NCBI GenBank assembly: GCA_964389545.1
Contig: CAYMDN010000010.1
Location: forward strand, 1-37,761
DNA: 37,761 bases
Origin: UMGS1781 sp964389545
GTDB taxonomy: Bacteria; Bacillota; Clostridia; TANB77; CAG-508
Direction: 5' to 3'
Part shown: piece by piece, positions 16,065-24,791 of the stretch
How positions within the stretch are numbered: the stretch's first letter is position 1
Layout of the letters: the number at the start of each line of letters is the position of its first letter
Notes under the pieces: model-generated
What the model saw: the letters and a program-made list of their open reading frames with translations, nothing else
Databases searched by the model: none
What the model was told of the DNA's origin: nothing
Made by a program: the position numbers and the translations under genes

Positions 16065-16508
16065 TTAATCTAGCTTTTCAACTAATCTTTTTGAATTAGC
16101 TAATAACTCTTTAGCTCTAGCTTCATTAACAACTATTTCATCATTAATTTCATAGTCTTGTTTAGTGTATTTATCAGTAAATGCAACTAAAACTTTTAAT
16201 CTTACTGTACCAGCTTTTTTATTATTGGCTTTTGCATCTGCTTCTGCCTTTTTAGCTTCTTCCTCTTCCTTGGCTTTTGCTTCCTCTTCTGCCTTTTTAG
16301 CTTCTTCCTCTTCCTTGGCTTTTGCATCTGCTTCTGCCTTTTTAGCTTCTTCCTCTTCCTTGGCTTCCGCTTCTATTTTAACTTCAGGAGCATTAACATC
16401 TATTACATCAGTTTCTTTTAATTCTTCTCCTGATACAATATCTTTTTCGTTTACTACAACTGGTTCATTTTCAACTATTTCATTTGCTTGTTCTTGTTTT
16501 TTTGCCAT
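16065..16508 (-). CDS. Low-complexity charged protein after the capsid gene, 147 aa
   Basis: After MAKKQEQANEIVENEPVVV, the middle is a long run of Lys/Ala/Glu repeats of the KAEEEAKAKEEE type. The C-terminal 50 residues (VRLKVLVAFTDKYTKQDYEI, then EARAKELLANSKRLVEKLD) form a small domain common in short head-region proteins. The repeats come from near-identical DNA units. AGGAGG is placed for the ATG at 16508, so I prefer it to 16529. Function is unknown; a capsid-decoration or assembly role is possible. Confidence 0.65.
   Translation of the reverse strand: MAKKQEQANEIVENEPVVVNEKDIVSGEELKETDVIDVNAPEVKIEAEAKEEEEAKKAEADAKAKEEEEAKKAEEEAKAKEEEEAKKAEADAKANNKKAGTVRLKVLVAFTDKYTKQDYEINDEIVVNEARAKELLANSKRLVEKLD
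16226..16362 (-). repeat. Tandem coding repeat, about 48-bp units
   Basis: The sequence CTTCTGCCTTTTTAGCTTCT, followed by CTTCCTCTTCCTTGGCTTTTG (shortened here), recurs three times with few changes (about 16238, 16290 and 16334). It encodes KAEEEAKAKEEE-type stretches. Such repeats vary in number by slippage. Confidence 0.7.
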
Positions 16509-16563
16509 CTTATATTTCCTCCTTTTCAAAATAATTAAACAAGGGGATTTTCATCCCCTCTTC

Positions 16564-17976
16564 TTAGGCTTGAACTTTCTTTTTTAATAAATAAATATAT
16601 TGAGTATTTAATGGCTTACCATCTAATATTACAAGACCTTTTGTAATCCATTTATTTTTATCTTCATCAAAATATCTCTTATACCCGAAAGTCATGTTTG
16701 AATTAATACCATATGCTTCTTCTGGTACCCAGAATATTCCAAAATATTCTCCATTTTCACATTTGTCAAATGATTTGAATAAATCTTGTTCTGTTCTAAG
16801 TACAGGATATTCATTAAATTTATATTGTTTGTCAGTAACATCATAACCAGCTTTATTAATTGGTTGTCCATTATTATCTTTTAATGTACATAAATTTCCT
16901 ACATATGTTTGTTTTGCCATAGCAAACTCAGGATTTGCACCTTCCATACCAATAGGAATATTAGCAAATAATTTCTTTTCCCATTCTGTCCAGTCTGCAA
17001 TTTCTTCTTCAGTAAATTCTATAATATTGCTTGTTGGAATCCTTTGTAATCCTGCTGCAACATTTGTTAGAATTCCTGTTGGTTGTGCATTTCCTGTTCC
17101 TCTTAATACTGCTGCGTCTCTCGCTTTTAAGTAAGCTTTCAATAAAGCTTTTACTAATTCTTTTTCAAATACTTCAACTGTTAAGATACTTTGTAATAAT
17201 GATTGTGATATTCTAATTTCTCCAATATGATAAGAGAATACAACACTTCCTGTTACTCCTCCAGCATCTTGTTCATCACTAACACCATGTTCAGTATCAT
17301 TTCCTTCTTTTCCTCCCCATGTAAATGTTGCTTCAAATTCGCTTATAGGAATTTCAACACCACCAGCAACATTTAACATACGAACTCTTGAAGAAAATTG
17401 TCCATAAGATTTCTCAATTCCTTGAATTAATTCTTGTAAAACAGTATGTGGAATTAATACTCCTAATGCTTCACTTGTTACTTCTCCTGTTGTACTTGCT
17501 ACTGTATTTGTTTCTGATCTATATTGAGTTAACATTTCATTTAATCTTGCACTTCTTTCTCCTGTTTGTGCATAATGTTTGAATGCTGTTCTATATTCCA
17601 TTGAAGAAAGTATATCTTCATCATTTGAAGCTTGTCCTCTTTGATTCATTTGAGCAGTTCCAATAACATTAAATACTGCATTTGGATTAAATCCGTTTGC
17701 ACTTCTTCCTTCATTTGCTCCATTATTAGTTCCTGCACTTCTGTTGTTTTCTCCTTCGCCTTCGCCATCTCCGTCATTGTTTCCATCATCGTTGTTATCA
17801 TCTTTTTCTAGTTCTTTTAGTTGTTCTTCTGCCTCATTAATTTCATCACGCAATGTTATTAAGTTTTCTCCTAGACTTCTAACCTCATCAATGTCTTGTG
17901 AGTTCTTCATTTTTTCTTCCTTTTCTTTTAATTCTTTTCTTTTTCTTTCAATTAATTTTTGTAAAAATTTTTTCAT
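16564..17976 (-). CDS. Major capsid protein, HK97 fold, 470 aa
   Basis: The first 60 residues are a charged coiled coil (a delta or scaffold domain) followed by an acidic DN/GE-rich linker. From about residue 130 comes the HK97 capsid fold: SMEYRTAFKHYAQTGERSAR, then LGVLIPHTVLQELIQGIEKS, GGVEIPISEFEATFTWGGKE and LLKAYLKARDAAVLRGTGNA. The prohead protease encoded next to it would remove the N-terminal region during maturation. It ends YIYLLKKKVQA. Confidence 0.95.
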   Translation of the reverse strand: MKKFLQKLIERKRKELKEKEEKMKNSQDIDEVRSLGENLITLRDEINEAEEQLKELEKDDNNDDGNNDGDGEGEGENNRSAGTNNGANEGRSANGFNPNAVFNVIGTAQMNQRGQASNDEDILSSMEYRTAFKHYAQTGERSARLNEMLTQYRSETNTVASTTGEVTSEALGVLIPHTVLQELIQGIEKSYGQFSSRVRMLNVAGGVEIPISEFEATFTWGGKEGNDTEHGVSDEQDAGGVTGSVVFSYHIGEIRISQSLLQSILTVEVFEKELVKALLKAYLKARDAAVLRGTGNAQPTGILTNVAAGLQRIPTSNIIEFTEEEIADWTEWEKKLFANIPIGMEGANPEFAMAKQTYVGNLCTLKDNNGQPINKAGYDVTDKQYKFNEYPVLRTEQDLFKSFDKCENGEYFGIFWVPEEAYGINSNMTFGYKRYFDEDKNKWITKGLVILDGKPLNTQYIYLLKKKVQA

Positions 17977-17978
17977 CT

Positions 17979-18617
17979 TTAAAATCCTCCTAATAAATAT
18001 TTTATTTTGAGCTTTTCTAGCTCTAGTTTATTTGAAGAAGTGTCCACCTCTCCACTCCTAGCAGTCTCCACCGCTATGCGTGCAGTCTCCACCGCACTTT
18101 TATCTCTAGCAGATATTGAAGTTTCCTCATAAGCTGGAAATGTTACTGCACTAACTTCAACAACTGTCGAAATCGATTTAATGTGTCTTGTAGGATAATC
18201 ACTATCAAGATCCTCCCATTCTTCGTCATCTATTCCAAACATGAAAGACATACCAGTTATGTCTCCACGCTCAATAGCACTATATAGGTTTCTAGCTTCT
18301 GTATTATTTTCTGTATCCAATTCTACTTGAATTTCCATTCCTTCATCATCTACAGATAATTGCATTGTAGAATTCTTTGAATTTCTTCTTGACCTTGCTA
18401 ATGGTACTTTAGATTGATCATGATTTACTAAAAATCTAACATCTTCTAGATTAGTCTTTTTCAAAGCACCCTTTTCAATTATTTCTGCAAACATTCCAGC
18501 AATGTCAGTTTTGCTATCATAGACAATTGGTCTACCTACAATTATGTTTCCTCTTTTTTCATCTTTTTCTGCTCTGATTTCAAAATCGTAATTTCTTCTA
18601 ATTAACTCATTCTTCAT
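17979..18617 (-). CDS. HK97-type prohead protease, 212 aa
   Basis: This serine protease matures the capsid. It shows GRPIVYDSKTDIAGMFAEII near the start, the catalytic histidine in RFLVNHDQSKVPLAR, the serine in ITGMSFMFGIDDEEW and the downstream VVEVSAVTFPAYEETSI. A Ser/Glu-rich tail follows, with an 11-bp direct repeat in its DNA (around 18065 and 18086). I start at 18617 (GGAGG before MKNELIRRNYDFEIRAEKDE) and not at an upstream in-frame start; this gives an 11-base overlap with the portal gene. Confidence 0.9.
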   Translation of the reverse strand: MKNELIRRNYDFEIRAEKDEKRGNIIVGRPIVYDSKTDIAGMFAEIIEKGALKKTNLEDVRFLVNHDQSKVPLARSRRNSKNSTMQLSVDDEGMEIQVELDTENNTEARNLYSAIERGDITGMSFMFGIDDEEWEDLDSDYPTRHIKSISTVVEVSAVTFPAYEETSISARDKSAVETARIAVETARSGEVDTSSNKLELEKLKIKYLLGGF

Positions 18618-19842
18618 CTTCTTTACCTCCATTATTATTTTGATTTTCATCTTGTTTGACTTTATTGTTTTCTGCATTAGATTTATTACTAGACATAGCA
18701 ATTTGCCCAGCTAGCTCTTTAAGTGGTCTCATTCCAAATGCTGTACGAAGTTCATTTTTATAACAGCTTGCACTATCAACTAGTACATCAAACAATTCTA
18801 TTTTTTGACTTGTATCCATAAAAATTAGCTCATGTGGATACAGCAAGATTTTATTTCCAAATCCTTTTTCTCTATCTGTAAACAATGCCATTGAAAAAGA
18901 CTCTCCTGTCCTTTTTATTATTGGCTCTAAACTTTTTTGATAAAATGCTTCATACTGAGCTTTTGTATAATCACCTGTTAGAATTGAAAGAGGAACACCA
19001 AAATTTCTTAAGATTTTCTCATCAATAAATTTTAGTGTTGTTGCATCTACTAATTGAATTTTATTTTGTAATGGTATATATTCTCCTTTAATATCTAATG
19101 GTAGAAAACCACTCTCATTATTAGCAAGTCTCGTTTCAATTTCTTTGATATTTTTTTCCATCTTTCCATCATCCATTAAGGTATTATATTTAATAACACC
19201 ATTGATAGAAAAAGAACTTTTTAATGCCTTTGCCACTCCCTCCAATAAAGTATTATTTAATTCTAATGTTTTAAGTAACGCCTTATTGTCAGGTTGTCCA
19301 AATTCATTACCACCCATCAATTCATTAATTGAATAACGATATCTAATATGTATTACATCTGAATATTTTAATTCTGTTTGGTATCCATTCATAAATGAAA
19401 ATCTAATAAATAAGCTTCCTGATGGATCTTGTAAAAAAGTAACATTAGTTGGTTGTATTGGATAAAGACCAGTATATTTTTTATTTCCTTTTGAATCCTT
19501 ATAGTATGTAGGTATAATAAAAGCATTATAATTTAAGAATAATTGCCAATATACTTTTTCAAAAAAGTCTGTCTGTGTCATACGCTCATTTGGCTGTTCT
19601 AATAACCTTTGTATTTCACTATCTTCAATTGGAACTAAGTCACTACCATTTTTCTTAATATGAAACGGATTTACTTTTGTTAGTTCTGTTACTAAACACG
19701 ATATAGCCTGTTGCACAACATCACTAGCATAAATGTCTTGCCCAAACTGCGAAAAAATGGGACTATACCCATTTAATATTTTTGCATATTTAGTATCCAT
19801 CTTTATTTTCTTAAATTTATTAATAAAATCAATTAGTCCCAT
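18607..19842 (-). CDS. Portal protein, HK97 family, 411 aa
   Basis: MGLIDFINKFKKIKMDTKYA is followed by DIYASDVVQQAISCLVTELT and WQLFLNYNAFIIPTYYKDSK, then GVPLSILTGDYTKAQYEAFY, the landmark of HK97-type portals. The C-terminus is polar and probably disordered (SNKSNAENNKVKQDENQNNN). It forms the dodecameric ring through which DNA enters. It follows the large terminase by six bases. Confidence 0.95.
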   Translation of the reverse strand: MGLIDFINKFKKIKMDTKYAKILNGYSPIFSQFGQDIYASDVVQQAISCLVTELTKVNPFHIKKNGSDLVPIEDSEIQRLLEQPNERMTQTDFFEKVYWQLFLNYNAFIIPTYYKDSKGNKKYTGLYPIQPTNVTFLQDPSGSLFIRFSFMNGYQTELKYSDVIHIRYRYSINELMGGNEFGQPDNKALLKTLELNNTLLEGVAKALKSSFSINGVIKYNTLMDDGKMEKNIKEIETRLANNESGFLPLDIKGEYIPLQNKIQLVDATTLKFIDEKILRNFGVPLSILTGDYTKAQYEAFYQKSLEPIIKRTGESFSMALFTDREKGFGNKILLYPHELIFMDTSQKIELFDVLVDSASCYKNELRTAFGMRPLKELAGQIAMSSNKSNAENNKVKQDENQNNNGGKEDEE

Positions 19843-19848
19843 ATTTAC

Positions 19849-21520
19849 CTACTCCTTATTTATAAGTTTATGAAATTCATTGCGATAACGCCTATATATT
19901 TCATATAAAATTATTAGTGTTACAGCACCATCAATTCTTTTACTAGCTTGTTTCTTTACTTTGACACACATAATATTACCCAAATTGTCCATCTCTATCG
20001 CTGAATTTCCTAAACACCACTTATCCATTGGATTTTTGTTATAATTAATCAACTGATCTTTTAGATCCGCTTCTACCAATTTCATTGCATTAGATAAAAC
20101 CTTACCTTGTAAAATCATTTCTGTTTCCAAACTATAATCTTCCATTCTATCTGTAAATGCCTTTGAAAATCTTTGATCATACCCAGCAATATAAGATTTT
20201 ATATTATAGTCCTTGTATAGAGAGTAGAAGTAATCAGCTACTTTTGATATGTCAATTTCATTACCCTCATGTATTGTAAGTATCCCTTCTTTTGCCCATT
20301 GTTCATATTGAGCTCCTGCTTCTTTATCATCACTATCTTGTAATTTACTTTCAGGAATCCAATAGTGAGAATATACATATTTTGTTTTATCATTTGGCTT
20401 CATTAGTAATATTTTTGCATTCGTTAAGTCTGTTGTTGCAGACAAATCAACTGCCCCTAAACAAAAAGAACCTCTAAAATCTTCTAGATTAAATGGTTCC
20501 ATTTCATAATTATAATCTTCATACATTAACCATGCTTGAGCATTATTTTGTTTTATATTGAAATCTTTGCAAAGTGTATGCATCCTTTTTGATTTAGAAG
20601 TTTTTGACTTTTCAATTTCTGATCGTAATGATTTCCATTTCTTAACTACTCCTAAACCGAGGATTTGATTTATACCAACTTTGTTCATCTTGCCATATTT
20701 CTTCTTCGCTGTCTTGTGTAAATAGCCATGGTAGATAATGTATATCATCAGTTTCATCAAACAAAACCTCTCGTGCATATTTCAATTCATTATCTAAGTA
20801 TCCATCATTTATAAAACCTTCAGTAGTTAAGTTTATAAATAAAGGTTCATCCTTTGTTGACATTGACTTTTGACCTGCTTCAGCTATTTCATCGTTTGGT
20901 GCATCATGGCTTTCATCCATATACATTTTGTCTATATTTCTACCATCTTTGTTTTGTGTTTTACCTGACATCTTGAATATAGTTATATTTTTTTGTGTGT
21001 TACAAATTTCTGACATATTTTTATGTGTTACTTTAGAATGTGGATCTATTCTTTTCCTCATATTGTCTATTTCATTCCAAAGTAAGCTTGCTTGTTTATC
21101 ATCATTAGAAGCACAAACTATATCCATTCCACCTTCGCCGATTCTTAAATCTGCATGAGCATCTGCTGCCATCAATGTTGTTTTTCCATTTTTTCTTGCA
21201 ATTAACAAAAGTATATTTTGGAATCTTCTTGCCCATCGGTTTAGATCTTTGTCATACACTTTGAAAGAATATATTACTTCAATAAATGCTTTTTCCCATA
21301 ATAATAATTGCATAGGCATATTATAAAATGGTCTTTTACTTTGTAAGCATAAATTTTCCATAAAATCAATTCTTAAATGTGCCTCTTCTGTATCATATTT
21401 ATATTTAGGATCCTTCAAATCCTTAATAAGCTTTTGAATTTCTGTCTTTAATTCTAATCCTACTATTATTTTTCCACTTTTAATTTCTTCATAGTATTGT
21501 TCTAAATAATAATTATTCAT
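19849..21520 (-). CDS. terL: Terminase large subunit, read through a CGG +1 shift
   Basis: The packaging motor. The N-terminal ATPase half (start 21520) has Walker A ARKNGKTT and Walker B-like MYMDESHDAPND. The nuclease half has LGAVDLSATTDLTNAKILL, AGYDQRFSKAFTDRM and GNSAIEMDNLGN. The halves are in different frames. The first reads AAT CCT CGG TTT AGG and stops four codons later; dropping the C of CGG (20657-20659) gives KSNP-GLGVVKKWKSLRSE, where the family has NPSLG. The joined protein is 556 aa, normal for the family. Neither half alone could package DNA, so the frame change is functionally important. Confidence 0.9.
20657..20659 (-). other. CGG recoding site 5 (large terminase)
   Basis: Zero frame reads TCA AAT CCT CGG TTT AGG AGT AGT TAA. 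Skipping the C gives CCT GGT TTA GGA GTA GTT AAG, that is P-G-L-G-V-V-K. Confidence 0.9.
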
Positions 21521-21827
21521 ATTGTCTTTTTCTTTCTTCTAGCCATTTTGTAACTGCATCTTCTTCAACTTCATGTCCATTAATCATTGAATATAACATT
21601 CTTATTGCATTCATATAACTTTGTGAATGTTCCTTATAAAGTTTAGCTGCAGTTGTTGCTCTTTGTTTTGTTGGATCTTTAGGATGTACTTGAATAAATG
21701 GATGTTTTTTTAATTCTTCCATTCGTTCTTCCAAAAAAGCTATATTATCTAAAAGTGGATTTATTAACTTTTTCTTGTTTTCATCTATATCTTTGAAGAT
21801 ATTGTCTAATTCTTCTCTTCTAGTCAC
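21513..21827 (-). CDS. P27-like terminase small subunit, 104 aa
   Basis: The sequence MTRREELDNIFKDIDENKKK, then PLLDNIAFLEERMEELKKHP and QVHPKDPTKQRATTAAKLYK, is like the P27 small terminase that recognises cos DNA in HK97-type phages. I chose the GTG at 21827, which has AGGGAG seven bases upstream; an in-frame ATG at 21848 would add seven residues. It overlaps the large subunit by eight bases. A GC-rich stretch lies just upstream. Confidence 0.8.
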   Translation of the reverse strand: MTRREELDNIFKDIDENKKKLINPLLDNIAFLEERMEELKKHPFIQVHPKDPTKQRATTAAKLYKEHSQSYMNAIRMLYSMINGHEVEEDAVTKWLEERKRQYE

Positions 21828-21889
21828 TATAAACTCCCTTCTTCCCATATATATTTCTATTTTTTCAAAAAAAATGAAATTTTTGTCTC

Positions 21890-21960
21890 GTGTGAAAAAG
21901 AGGTACCCCTTACAGTCCCCAAGCACTCGACTGAACATCTTGATGGCGGGGGGTTATGGT
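21890..21960. other. GC-rich island, candidate cos or packaging site
   Basis: This stretch stands out in the AT-rich window: it holds GGTACCCCTTACAGTCCCC, then CACTCGACTGAAC and GATGGCGGGGGG. It lies between the HNH/P-loop gene and the P27-like small terminase. In HK97-type phages with an HNH protein beside the terminase the cohesive-end site is in this place. No ends can be seen in an integrated copy. Confidence 0.4.
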
Positions 21961-22623
21961 TGATAATTTTCAAACCATTCTTCTATATATTTGTTCCAAT
22001 TTTCATTTTTTGATCTACTTAAGCAGACTTCCTTATCACAATCAACTAGTATGAGCTCAGCTCCTAGCTTGTCTGATAGCCTTTGTCTTTCCATCTTCAT
22101 TGGGTAAGTTCCTACTACAAAAGCATTCTGCCAGTTGCCTAGTCTCATCTTAATCTGTTCTATTAAATTATTTCTAATTTCAAAAACATTTTGCTGTAGC
22201 TTATTCGGTTTGTTGTACTTATCACAAAAGCTAATACATTCCCAAATCTTATCTATATCTACTATTAAATCGTCCTTTGTTGCTATATTATTAACCCATG
22301 TTGATTTACCGACTACAAGGAGATCCATATACTATATATACTTTCTTAGGCAGTTCATAACCAAATCTATTATGTACTTTGTTATGGCATTTGAAATGGA
22401 TTAACATTATATTTTCAGGATTAAGACTTATGTTATAGTCATTAACATTAGCATTTGTTAATGGTATCTTATGATGTCCTATGCAATCATAGGCTTTTAC
22501 TATTTCCTCTCCACAATATTCGCATATCAATTTACCTTCATCATTTACTCTTGCTAATTTCAAATCTTGTAATAAGTTTTGCCACTCTTTAGATTTATAT
22601 AAATCGTGAGCATTTTCAAACAT
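21954..22623 (-). CDS. HNH nuclease fused to P-loop kinase-like domain through a CGG +1 shift
   Basis: The N-terminal part is an HNH nuclease: two CxxC-type pairs starting CEYCGEE, then GHHKIPLTNANVNDYN and LNPENIMLIHFKCHNKVHNR. It runs into KKVYIVYGSPCS, where the frame meets AGT CGG TAA. Dropping the C (22309-22311) gives GSPCS-GKSTWV, a canonical Walker A P-loop, followed by DDLIVDIDKIWECISF and a kinase-like C-terminus ending YIEEWFENYQP. Joined length is about 222 aa from 22623 (AAAGGA nine bases upstream; an ATG at 22650 is possible). HNH proteins next to terminase take part in cos cleavage in some HK97-like phages. The role of the P-loop part is not known to me. Confidence 0.8.
22309..22311 (-). 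other. CGG recoding site 6 (P-loop of HNH/kinase protein)
   Basis: Zero frame reads TGT AGT CGG TAA, an immediate stop. Skipping the C gives AGT GGT AAA TCA ACA, which is S-G-K-S-T of Walker A. The glycine is almost invariant in P-loops, so it must be read as Gly for a working protein. Confidence 0.9.
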
Positions 22624-22636
22624 ATTATTCATTCCT

Positions 22637-23263
22637 TTACCATAATTCATTATCTATTTGTTTTTCTTTAAGTTCTAATGTCTTTTTACTAAATCCAAGT
22701 TTTATCATGTTCTCTCTACTTTTTCTTTTTGCTTCTTGAACTCTAGTAAGTCCATCTTCTATTCTTTGTATTGTATCAATTGTTGGTTCCGCTTCTGTTA
22801 TTGTTTCTGTATCTCCTCCGCTGTTCTTCTTTTTTATATGACCTATTGTCATATCCTTTTCTGTTCTTTCTAATTTTCTGATTCTTTCCATCATTCTGTT
22901 TTCTCTTATCGTAAGTATTTTATATTCATGTATATATTCTTGCATCTGTAATTCATCATTATCGTTAATATTATAATTCTTATATAATGCCCATTCCTCT
23001 TCTGTTAGCATATTTTTATATATTTTTTCATATTCTCCAGTAACTACTGCGTTGTTATTATTACTAGTTGCACCTTTTCCACCTTTGTTGTTTTTCGCAT
23101 TCTGGTTTCCTTTATACAGTTCACTTTTGTTTCTAGTTAGTTTATACTGATTTATAATCTTTTTTAAATCAGACAAAGTAATGTTGTGTTTTTTGAAAAT
23201 GTCTTTATATGTCATTCCATTTAGATAATCTGTTTTTATATTTTCTATTTTCTTCTGGGTCAA
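22637..23263 (-). CDS. Terminase small subunit-like DNA-binding protein, 208 aa
   Basis: The N-terminal 45 residues are a helix-turn-helix (YKDIFKKHNITLSDLKKIIN). After a flexible link rich in Gly and Asn comes AVVTGEYEKIYKNMLTEEEW, typical of the phage terminase small subunits found upstream of the packaging genes in many Firmicute phages. A long helical C-terminus follows. A second, P27-like small subunit is encoded at 21513, so which one partners the large subunit is not certain. The start is TTG with GGAGGTG upstream. Confidence 0.7.
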   Translation of the reverse strand: MTQKKIENIKTDYLNGMTYKDIFKKHNITLSDLKKIINQYKLTRNKSELYKGNQNAKNNKGGKGATSNNNNAVVTGEYEKIYKNMLTEEEWALYKNYNINDNDELQMQEYIHEYKILTIRENRMMERIRKLERTEKDMTIGHIKKKNSGGDTETITEAEPTIDTIQRIEDGLTRVQEAKRKSRENMIKLGFSKKTLELKEKQIDNELW

Positions 23264-23282
23264 TACAAATCACCCACCTCCA

Positions 23283-24467
23283 TTACTTTTTCTCTAACTC
23301 TGCCTTTTGCCCTGTTAAAGTTTCCCAGCGTTTTATAATAACATCACAATAACGAGGATCTAATTCCATCGTATAACATATTCTATTGGTTTGTTCTGCA
23401 GCAATTAAACTTGATCCGCTTCCTCCAAATAAATCTACTATTAAGTTGTTTTCTTTACTTGAATTTTTAATTAAATAACATAGCAAATCAATAGGCTTCA
23501 TTGTTGGATGTTCTGCATTTCTTGTTGGCTTGTCAAATTCTAATACTGTGTTTTGTGATCTACTATCAATAAAATAATGAGCCTTTCCCTCTTTCCATCC
23601 ATAAAGGATCGGTTCATGTTTCCATTGATAGTCTTGTCTACCCATAACAAAAGTATTTTTTACCCAAACCAAGCATTGTGCTAACTTAAATCCTGCATTC
23701 TTGAAAGCATTTCTAAAATTTAGCCCTTCTGTGTCTGCATGAAATACATAAATAGGACATCCTGCTTTTGCTACTGAATGCATATTCTTGAAAGCATCTA
23801 TTAAAAGATTATAGAACTCTGTTTCATTCATGTTGTCATTTTTTATTTTTCCTGCTGTTCCTTCATAGTCTACATTATATGGTGGATCTGTAAGAAACAT
23901 ATCCGCATATTGATTATTCATAAGACGCATAACATCTTCTTCTTGCGTACTATTTCCACATAATAATCGATGCTTACCTAATAACCAAACATCTCCTACT
24001 TTTGTTGTTGGCTCTTCTATTTCATCTAGTGCCTCTTCTAAGTCGAAATCATCTTCATTGGATCCTATTATATCTTTTAAGATGTCATCTACTTCATCAT
24101 TACTAAATCCTGTAATGTTTATATCAATATCTGTTTCTTTTAATTCAGCAAGGATTGCTTCCAATTTGTCGTTATCCCATTCTCCACTAATTTTATTTAA
24201 TGCTAGATTCAATGCTTTTTCTTTATTCTTATCTAAATCAACTACAATACATTGAATTTCTTCATATCCTAGTTCTTTAAGAACTTTTAGTCTTTGATGA
24301 CCACCAATTACTGTCATATCTGAATTAATAATTACTGGAGCTACATATCCAAATTCTAAAATACTATTTTTTATCTTTATATATTCTTCATCTTCAGGTT
24401 GTAAATCTTTTCTTGGATTATACTCTGATGGTTTTAGCTTTAGTATGTTTATTTTTTGAATATTCAT
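23283..24467 (-). CDS. ParB-like nuclease domain fused to DNA methyltransferase, 394 aa
   Basis: The first 100 residues are a ParB/Srx-like domain: KPSEYNPRKDLQPEDEEYI and VIGGHQRLKVLKELGYEEIQ. The remainder is a DNA methyltransferase of the N4-cytosine/N6-adenine type, with TDPPYNVDYEG as the catalytic DPPY motif and DLFGGSGSSLIAAEQTNR for SAM binding. Such fusions are common beside phage terminases and may shield phage DNA from host nucleases. AAGGAG is placed for the ATG at 24467. An in-frame start at 24554 would add a Cys-rich stretch (CMKRECKNCIYETRC), which might be real. A SAM synthetase in the early operon could supply its cofactor. Confidence 0.9.
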   Translation of the reverse strand: MNIQKINILKLKPSEYNPRKDLQPEDEEYIKIKNSILEFGYVAPVIINSDMTVIGGHQRLKVLKELGYEEIQCIVVDLDKNKEKALNLALNKISGEWDNDKLEAILAELKETDIDINITGFSNDEVDDILKDIIGSNEDDFDLEEALDEIEEPTTKVGDVWLLGKHRLLCGNSTQEEDVMRLMNNQYADMFLTDPPYNVDYEGTAGKIKNDNMNETEFYNLLIDAFKNMHSVAKAGCPIYVFHADTEGLNFRNAFKNAGFKLAQCLVWVKNTFVMGRQDYQWKHEPILYGWKEGKAHYFIDSRSQNTVLEFDKPTRNAEHPTMKPIDLLCYLIKNSSKENNLIVDLFGGSGSSLIAAEQTNRICYTMELDPRYCDVIIKRWETLTGQKAELEKK

Positions 24468-24567
24468 AGTCGACTCCTTCTCTTCAAAACACCTTGTTTC
24501 ATATATGCAATTTTTACATTCTCTTTTCATACATACATCATATTTCATAGGCATATTCCTTTTATTT

Positions 24568-24641
24568 TGGTTGCGGTCAGAGGATTCGAACCTCGTCTTT
24601 GGGCTATGACCCCAATGTGCTGCCGTTGCACCATCACCGCA
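24568..24641 (-). tRNA. tRNA-like gene with CAT anticodon, mismatched stems
   Basis: On the minus strand a cloverleaf can be drawn: D-stem GTGC/GCAC, anticodon stem TTGGG/CCCAA with loop GTCATAG (anticodon CAT at 24606-24608), T-loop TTCGAAT and an encoded CCA end. Oddities: the 5' end fits TGCGGT/ACCGCA only with one extra base before U8, the seventh acceptor pair and the outer T-stem pair are mismatched, and base 32 is G. It would read AUG (Met or, if modified, Ile). It may be a degenerate or structurally unusual phage tRNA. Confidence 0.6.
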
Positions 24642-24643
24642 TA

Positions 24644-24674
24644 TAAAAAAGCCACCTAAAATAATAAGGTGGCT
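24644..24674 (-). terminator. Terminator at the end of the early operon
   Basis: On the minus strand AGCCACCT (from 24674 down) pairs with AGGTGGCT and is followed by a run of T. It lies between the late-regulator gene (24792) and the tRNA, so it divides early from late genes. An AT-rich gap (24676-24791) upstream has TATAAT-like hexamers at 24725-24736 on the minus strand, but no clear -35, so I did not call a promoter. Confidence 0.8.
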
Positions 24675-24791
24675 GATTGAAAAAGAAATGAAGAAATAAA
24701 ATGAAAATATTTAGTATTTTTGCAATTATAATTATAACAAATTATTTTTTGAAAAAATACAGAAAAAATATATAAATTTTATATAATTTTT

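Noticed and set aside
16226..16362. Tandem 48-bp repeats as a CRISPR or iteron array
   Set aside because: The repeats stay in frame and encode Lys/Glu/Ala low-complexity sequence, so protein repeat expansion explains them.
18065..18100. Short direct repeats in the protease tail as a CRISPR-like array
   Set aside because: Only two imperfect copies encoding AVETAR; no regular spacers and no cas genes in the window.
24456..24659. Plus-strand open frame across the tRNA and methyltransferase start
   Set aside because: It runs antisense through the tRNA-like gene and has no ribosome site or recognisable product.
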